Shown: positions 59,733 through 64,000 of the stretch, in pieces | Layout: every line of letters starts with the position of its first letter | Numbering within the stretch: position 1 is the stretch's first letter | NCBI GenBank assembly: GCA_017475555.1 | Contig: JAFVFL010000016.1 | Location: forward strand, 1-64,000 | Length of the DNA stretch: 64,000 nt | Source: Ruminococcus sp. | GTDB lineage: Bacteria; Bacillota; Clostridia; Oscillospirales; Ruminococcaceae | Direction: 5' to 3' | Made by a program: the position numbers and the translations under genes | Notes under the pieces: model-generated | The model's database searches: none | Told to the model about the DNA's origin: nothing | Seen by the model: only the letters and a program-made list of their open reading frames with translations

Positions 59733-61024
59733 TGTCGCAGTTTTTTTATACAAGACTCACCAAGGAGACAGGCTGGACCTGGTACAAGGGTGATCCGGGC
59801 GGCAGGAATACCTATGAAATTTATCCCTACAACACCTACTCCTTTCTGATACCTGTGTTTCAGGAGCTTGAAATAAGGGATAAGCCGTATTTTATCGGCA
59901 CACAGGGTCACTGCGTACTTCGTCTTGACAAAACCATTGGAAAAAAGGTCGATGAGAGAGAAAACTATATCTACTACGTTAATACATTCTCAAAATTAAC
60001 TCCGGATGAAACTGACAGGATATATGGTATTAAGCTGATACTGACGCTTCTCAGGGGCGGCGGCAGGTTCATAGTTCCGGAAAACAGGCTTCGTGAAGCG
60101 ATAAGCTATGCTGCCAAGCATCTTCCGCCGCAGTACGCTGAGAGACTGAGGGTAAGTCAGGACGAGGAAGCACCGGGCATGATAACCGCAGTAACGGACA
60201 AGCAGGAGGTTAAGGCTGACGCAAGGCTGCATCGTGATGAGACTCACTGGGTAAACTATCTGCCGGAGTTCACAAAGGATGACGATGATCTTGCTGAGAC
60301 ACTGTGCAGTGAAAATTTCGGCTATACACCTGAGTATATGCTCCAGCTTTTTGCGTATAAGAACGGTGCGGAATTCTGCAGTGACTGGCAGAAGCCGTTT
60401 TTGAAATTCTTCAGAGGCAATGGAAAACTTAGCGATGATCTTAAGCTGAAGTACGTTAAGGACGTAGGTCAGGACGCAATAGATGCAGACGAGCTTCTAC
60501 CGCTTCTGAAACATCGGCCGCCTGAGCAGTGGAGTCAGCCGTGGATCAACATAAAGCTGAGAGAGACTGATTCAAAGCCGCAGAAGAAGCTTCCGGAAAA
60601 GGAGCTCAAGGACTATGAAAATGCTTATATAGCACGGTTCAGGTATGCTGTAGACCGTCGCACACCGCAGAGTATAGACCTGTCAAACGCTACACCGTAT
60701 GAGGTATACAAGATATACGAAGAGATCGAGTACAGACATCTCACGCTTGAGGAGGTGTCAGTGCATCTTGGACGTGATGACAATTCCCGGTCGATAATCA
60801 GCTACATGAAGTGGGATCCTAATAACAAAAAGGAAAAGGTCAGAGGCTATCTCCCGGCGATACTGTATCTGTACAATATATTGTCGCTGAATGATTGTAT
60901 AAGGGCATATGGGGATAAAAAGACCGCCTTTGACATCATAGACAGCATGACCGAGCAATGTCTGCCGCCGCTTTTACAGGTAAGGGCACTGAAGAAGATA
61001 TTACCCCTGATACATAAGGAGTGA
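59732..61024 (+). CDS. GTPase-linked protein of unknown fold
   Basis: A 430-residue soluble protein with no signal or membrane helix. Begins MSQFFYTRLTKETGWTWYKG, which faintly recalls N-terminal domains of GTPase-associated (GAP1-type) proteins; I cannot prove it. The middle has VNYLPEF and the C-terminal half is helical with YIARFRYAVDRRTP and SYMKWDPNNKKEKVRGYLPA. Translational coupling with the GTPase suggests a regulator or effector of it. Confidence 0.7.
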   Translation: MSQFFYTRLTKETGWTWYKGDPGGRNTYEIYPYNTYSFLIPVFQELEIRDKPYFIGTQGHCVLRLDKTIGKKVDERENYIYYVNTFSKLTPDETDRIYGIKLILTLLRGGGRFIVPENRLREAISYAAKHLPPQYAERLRVSQDEEAPGMITAVTDKQEVKADARLHRDETHWVNYLPEFTKDDDDLAETLCSENFGYTPEYMLQLFAYKNGAEFCSDWQKPFLKFFRGNGKLSDDLKLKYVKDVGQDAIDADELLPLLKHRPPEQWSQPWINIKLRETDSKPQKKLPEKELKDYENAYIARFRYAVDRRTPQSIDLSNATPYEVYKIYEEIEYRHLTLEEVSVHLGRDDNSRSIISYMKWDPNNKKEKVRGYLPAILYLYNILSLNDCIRAYGDKKTAFDIIDSMTEQCLPPLLQVRALKKILPLIHKE

Positions 61025-61029
61025 AGAAA

Positions 61030-62013
61030 ATGAGAAAGGGATCATTGGCTGTGCTTATGTCGGTATTAGTTCTCACAACAGGCTGTAGTATGGGAACTGC
61101 GGGCAATACAGGGAACGATATACCGGTATCCGTCACAGTTGAGGAAAAGGATACACTCGCACTGAAGCTGAGGTTTCTTCCGCTAACCGAGGTCCTATAC
61201 GGAGCGGAGCCGACAGACGAGCAGCTTTCGGGGCTTTATGAGAGATTTCAGGCACGGTGCAACGGATATGATGCGGTTATGCCGGAGCTTTGCAAACCAG
61301 AAGACCCGAACTGTGTGACAACGTTTATTCCGGACAATTCTGTATCGCCGCTTGTAGGCTCATCACCGCTTGCGGCAGCACTGTACGGCTATCAGGAGAG
61401 CGTAGTTGTGAATCCGACCAGACTGGTTGACGATCTGACGCAGGGGAGCAGAATGGTCGGTGAGGTGTACGACAGCACTGACACGCACATGGACTACAGC
61501 GGCAATACCCCGGTGGTTTTTGCTGACAGGGGAACGTTCATGACTGCGGCACTGGGGGATATTTACAGCGGAAAGCAGTGCAGTGTGTACCAGCATTCTT
61601 CGGGACTTTATGCAGCGAATATAGTTGATGTGGGGAGCGATATCATCACGACTGCAGTATATTTTGACTATACGACCGATGAAAAAGGGGAGTATACTCT
61701 GACCAGAGCGGGAGTAGATCAGGTCATATATACCGGGCGGGAGCTGCTGCTTGACGAGAGCGATAAGGGGGCACGCACGAAGGCGGCGATAGATTTTCCG
61801 GGCGGCGATTACATGGCATATGACAGCACATTCAGCAGCCAGAAGGTGAGCGAGATGATAGTGCGGCTTCTTGGCAGCTCGTCGTCGCAGGATTCAGTGA
61901 TATCAGGCGGAAATATAAAGACGGAGCGTGAGGAATACCGTCTTGACCCGATAGATGACACCGATTCGGTCAAGGGAATACATATCGTGCGGTGGTATTA
62001 TATTGATAACTGA
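61030..62013 (+). CDS. Lipoprotein of unknown function (last operon gene)
   Basis: A 327-residue lipoprotein (LVLTTGCSMG; Cys about 19). The outer domain has no recognised family; it contains ADRGTFMTAALGDIY and VYFDYTTDEKGEYTL. The ATG at 61030 is chosen because AAGGAG (61016-61021) is 8 nt upstream; the GTG at 61021 is within that site. It closes the operon, so the set begins and ends with lipoproteins. Confidence 0.78.
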   Translation: MRKGSLAVLMSVLVLTTGCSMGTAGNTGNDIPVSVTVEEKDTLALKLRFLPLTEVLYGAEPTDEQLSGLYERFQARCNGYDAVMPELCKPEDPNCVTTFIPDNSVSPLVGSSPLAAALYGYQESVVVNPTRLVDDLTQGSRMVGEVYDSTDTHMDYSGNTPVVFADRGTFMTAALGDIYSGKQCSVYQHSSGLYAANIVDVGSDIITTAVYFDYTTDEKGEYTLTRAGVDQVIYTGRELLLDESDKGARTKAAIDFPGGDYMAYDSTFSSQKVSEMIVRLLGSSSSQDSVISGGNIKTEREEYRLDPIDDTDSVKGIHIVRWYYIDN

Positions 62014-62051
62014 ATCAGCTGCCGTTTCGGCGAATAATAAGGAGTATAGAA

Positions 62052-62075
62052 AGGGCAGACGTGATCGTCTGCCCT
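62052..62075 (+). terminator. Terminator of the SEDS/PBP/GTPase operon
   Basis: Perfect 10-bp stem 62052-62061 / 62066-62075, loop TGAT, followed by a moderately T-rich tract. Confidence 0.72.
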
Positions 62076-62156
62076 CAGATTTTGATTTATTGGTCATAAA
62101 GTCATCACAACCGGAAATTCCGTGTATATACCGATCCTGAAAGGGGAGTGCAGAGA

Positions 62157-63080
62157 ATGAGATACAGAGAATATGAGCAATGCCGTTTATGCCCAAGAGA
62201 ATGCGGTACTGACAGATACGAGACAGCCGGTTACTGCGGAATGAAGGCTGGAGTGACGGCTGCAAAGGCTTATCTTCATCAGTGGGAGGAGCCGTGTATT
62301 TCGGTGAAGAATGGTGCCGGGACAATATTTTTCACTGGATGCAGCCTGCATTGCTGCTATTGTCAGAATAATGCGATAAGCCGTGAGCTTTTCGGTGCGG
62401 AGCTCAGCACTGCGGCACTCTCAGATATCATGCTTTCACTGGAAAGTGACGGTGCGGACTGTATTGAGCTTATAACCCCTACCCATTTTGTACCGGAGAT
62501 AATCACCGCACTCGACAGTGTAAAGCACAGGCTGAGCGTGCCAGTTGTTTACAACACCGGCGGCTATGAGCTTGTGAGAACTCTCCGTCAGCTTGAGGGG
62601 TATATCGACGTATATCTTCCGGATATAAAGTACCTCTCTCCTGAGCTTTCTGCCCGGTATTCAGCCGCACCCGACTATTTTGAAAAGGCAGCTGAGGCAG
62701 TCCTTGAGATGATAAGACAGACCGGTGAACTGCGGTATGATGAGAATGGACGGCTTCTGCACGGAACTATTATCCGTCATCTCGTTCTACCCGGAGGACG
62801 GCATGACAGCATGGCGATACTTGACTGGATAGCGGAGAACATTCCGGAAAATAAACGGCTTGTGAGCATAATGAACCAGTACACTCCGTTTGATTTTATC
62901 CCGGAAGATTATCCTGAGCTGCACAGACGCACCTCAAAGCTTGAATACAACAGCGTAGTCCGCCACGCACAGGAGCTTGGCATAAACGGCTATATCCAGC
63001 AAAGCGGCACGTCTGACAGCGGCTATATTCCCGAATTTGACCTGACTGGGATAGCCCCTGAGAACGGAATCATCAGATAA
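62157..63080 (+). CDS. Radical SAM protein, PflA-like
   Basis: A 307-residue protein with an N-terminal Cys cluster (CRLCPRECGTDRYETAGYCG) and the radical SAM motif CSLHCCYC (C-x3-C-x2-C) near residue 60, then NTGGYE and LPDIKYL. It belongs to the pyruvate-formate-lyase-activase-like radical SAM group, whose substrates are unclear. The ATG at 62157 lies 8 nt after GGGGAG; the GTG at 62148 overlaps that site. Its 3' end overlaps the convergent gene by 8 nt. Confidence 0.87.
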   Translation: MRYREYEQCRLCPRECGTDRYETAGYCGMKAGVTAAKAYLHQWEEPCISVKNGAGTIFFTGCSLHCCYCQNNAISRELFGAELSTAALSDIMLSLESDGADCIELITPTHFVPEIITALDSVKHRLSVPVVYNTGGYELVRTLRQLEGYIDVYLPDIKYLSPELSARYSAAPDYFEKAAEAVLEMIRQTGELRYDENGRLLHGTIIRHLVLPGGRHDSMAILDWIAENIPENKRLVSIMNQYTPFDFIPEDYPELHRRTSKLEYNSVVRHAQELGINGYIQQSGTSDSGYIPEFDLTGIAPENGIIR

Positions 63081-64000
63081 CAAAATTCATGAACGAGCCA
63101 AGCAGCAGAGGGTGATCGAACCTAAAGGAATACTGCGGCTCAGAGAGCTTGTTGAGTACGACTGAGCTGCTCTCGATACATATTTGCACATTTCCTATCT
63201 TCCGCCGGATACTGTCCTCAGACGGCTCCTGTACGCCCTGCTCTATCTGTATCAGCGGACGGCTGAATTCAAGCAGATACTCATACTCCTCCTGCCTCAG
63301 GGCAAGCATATCCTTATCAGTTATATACCTGTATTCGCAGCTGTCCTCAAAGCTCCTGACGCAGCTGCCCTCAATACAGGCTTTTTCTTTATCAATAAAC
63401 ATTGTCCGGCAGAATCTTTCCCCCAGACGCTTTGTGCAGTAGAAAGGCTCGATAAGTCCGGACATATACAGCGGCAGCCAGCTTGCGATCGCTTCAAGCA
63501 GCTCTGCGGAGCTTCTTTCAATGTTGTGGATTATCTTTATCCTTACGCCGTTTCTGAGTACACCGCCCATAAGCGTGAGCCATTTGAGGTGATAGTCGCC
63601 GTTCATCCACTCCATACTCTGATCTGAGTACAGCAAAAGCTCACTGCCGCTCCGGCAGCAGGCACTATATAAAAACCTCACGACAGCCTCCCGGAGACCC
63701 TCTATTCCTTTGTACCATTCGCAGTCCTCATTCAATAGCTGGCTGAATTCATCTTCATTCATTTCAGGCACAGGCATTTCACTGTCAAAGCCCATAAGCT
63801 CTATCCGGCTGATGAGCTGGCTGAGAGGATTTTTTCCGACGCTGCTGTGAGTATCGAGCAGCCAGTCAGCAAGGAGCAGCGGGCTGCTAATGAGCTGATC
63901 CGCAGGTATCCCGACGAGCTCCGCAAGCTTTGCCTGACCGAGCCGCTCTTTGATCCGGTCGATCAGCACACCGCACATCCTTTCGAGCACCTTTGACCTG
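63073..64000 (-). CDS. Unknown protein, 5' end beyond the window
   Basis: The frame is open from the right edge to the TAA-side stop at 63073 (about 309 codons). A GTG at 63990 is possible but the frame continues past it, so the gene probably starts outside. The visible part has a helical N-terminal region (KERLGQAKLAELVGIPADQL) that could follow an HTH, and an alpha/beta domain with SGSELLLYSDQSMEWM, KIIHNIERSS and RTMFIDKEKACIEG, as in Clostridial transcriptional-regulator-like proteins. Function unknown. Confidence 0.6.
   Translation of the reverse strand, partial: RSKVLERMCGVLIDRIKERLGQAKLAELVGIPADQLISSPLLLADWLLDTHSSVGKNPLSQLISRIELMGFDSEMPVPEMNEDEFSQLLNEDCEWYKGIEGLREAVVRFLYSACCRSGSELLLYSDQSMEWMNGDYHLKWLTLMGGVLRNGVRIKIIHNIERSSAELLEAIASWLPLYMSGLIEPFYCTKRLGERFCRTMFIDKEKACIEGSCVRSFEDSCEYRYITDKDMLALRQEEYEYLLEFSRPLIQIEQGVQEPSEDSIRRKIGNVQICIESSSVVLNKLSEPQYSFRFDHPLLLGSFMNFVI

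Overview
The window looks like a piece of chromosome from a Gram-positive, anaerobic, fibre-degrading member of the Oscillospiraceae, most likely a Ruminococcus-type organism. Three extracytoplasmic proteins carry or end in type I dockerin modules (a pectate lyase, a transglutaminase-like protein and a small anchored protein), which points to a cellulosome producer. Purine-rich Shine-Dalgarno sites, sigma-A promoters with a strict 17-nt spacer, a T-box leader, a superoxide reductase and Firmicutes-type gene sets (YtrA-type GntR/ABC, DUF2975/HTH, long HPF, DUF1292) fit this. The species is an inference.

Left part (1-9.7 kb): the 3' end of an IS30-like transposase, a GH43 glycosidase and a superoxide reductase, a GHL10-type lipoprotein and a metallo-beta-lactamase lipoprotein. 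Then a leftward pair of ClpP-like protease and stand-alone TraG/VirD4-like ATPase, asparagine synthase, and an aspartate carbamoyltransferase with a PyrI-like zinc tail. 9.7-21.3 kb is a long rightward run: alanine T-box, a strange tRNA-like element, alaS, HIT protein, phosphoribosyltransferase, ComEC, HolA, RNase M5-like protein, an MBOAT/DHHW-type acetylation pair, an SDR and a membrane protein.

Middle part (21.4-39.5 kb): a two-component system sits beside its probable regulon (a condensation-like acyltransferase and two SDRs), whose two promoters share an almost identical array of 11-bp direct repeats. Next come a methyltransferase/HD-GYP pair, an HTH/DUF2975 pair with two near-identical palindromic operators, a GntR/ABC operon, a heavy-metal P-type ATPase with an ArsR-type operator, a dockerin-bearing pectate lyase, and HPF.

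Right part (39.5-64 kb): a leftward FHA-FtsW/RodA-PBP operon. Upstream of it lie a membrane protein carrying six copies of an APVLDD-type motif, a transglutaminase-dockerin, purA and DUF1292. Then a zinc-type CobW GTPase with a giant His tract and a CobW-like/TIGR03943-like partner, and a HAD phosphatase. The most novel part is a compact rightward operon of ten genes (50.3-62.0 kb). It encodes a lipoprotein, a small dockerin protein, a divergent PBP lipoprotein (STAK/SAN/KTG intact), an LCP-like protein lacking the usual key Arg, a divergent SEDS protein, a PBP-like pseudo-transpeptidase, a two-TM protein with a long charged linker, a zinc-ribbon P-loop GTPase, an unknown cytosolic partner and a second lipoprotein. 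I read it as a second, specialised envelope machine coupled to a GTPase switch. The window closes with a PflA-type radical SAM protein and a gene cut by the right edge.
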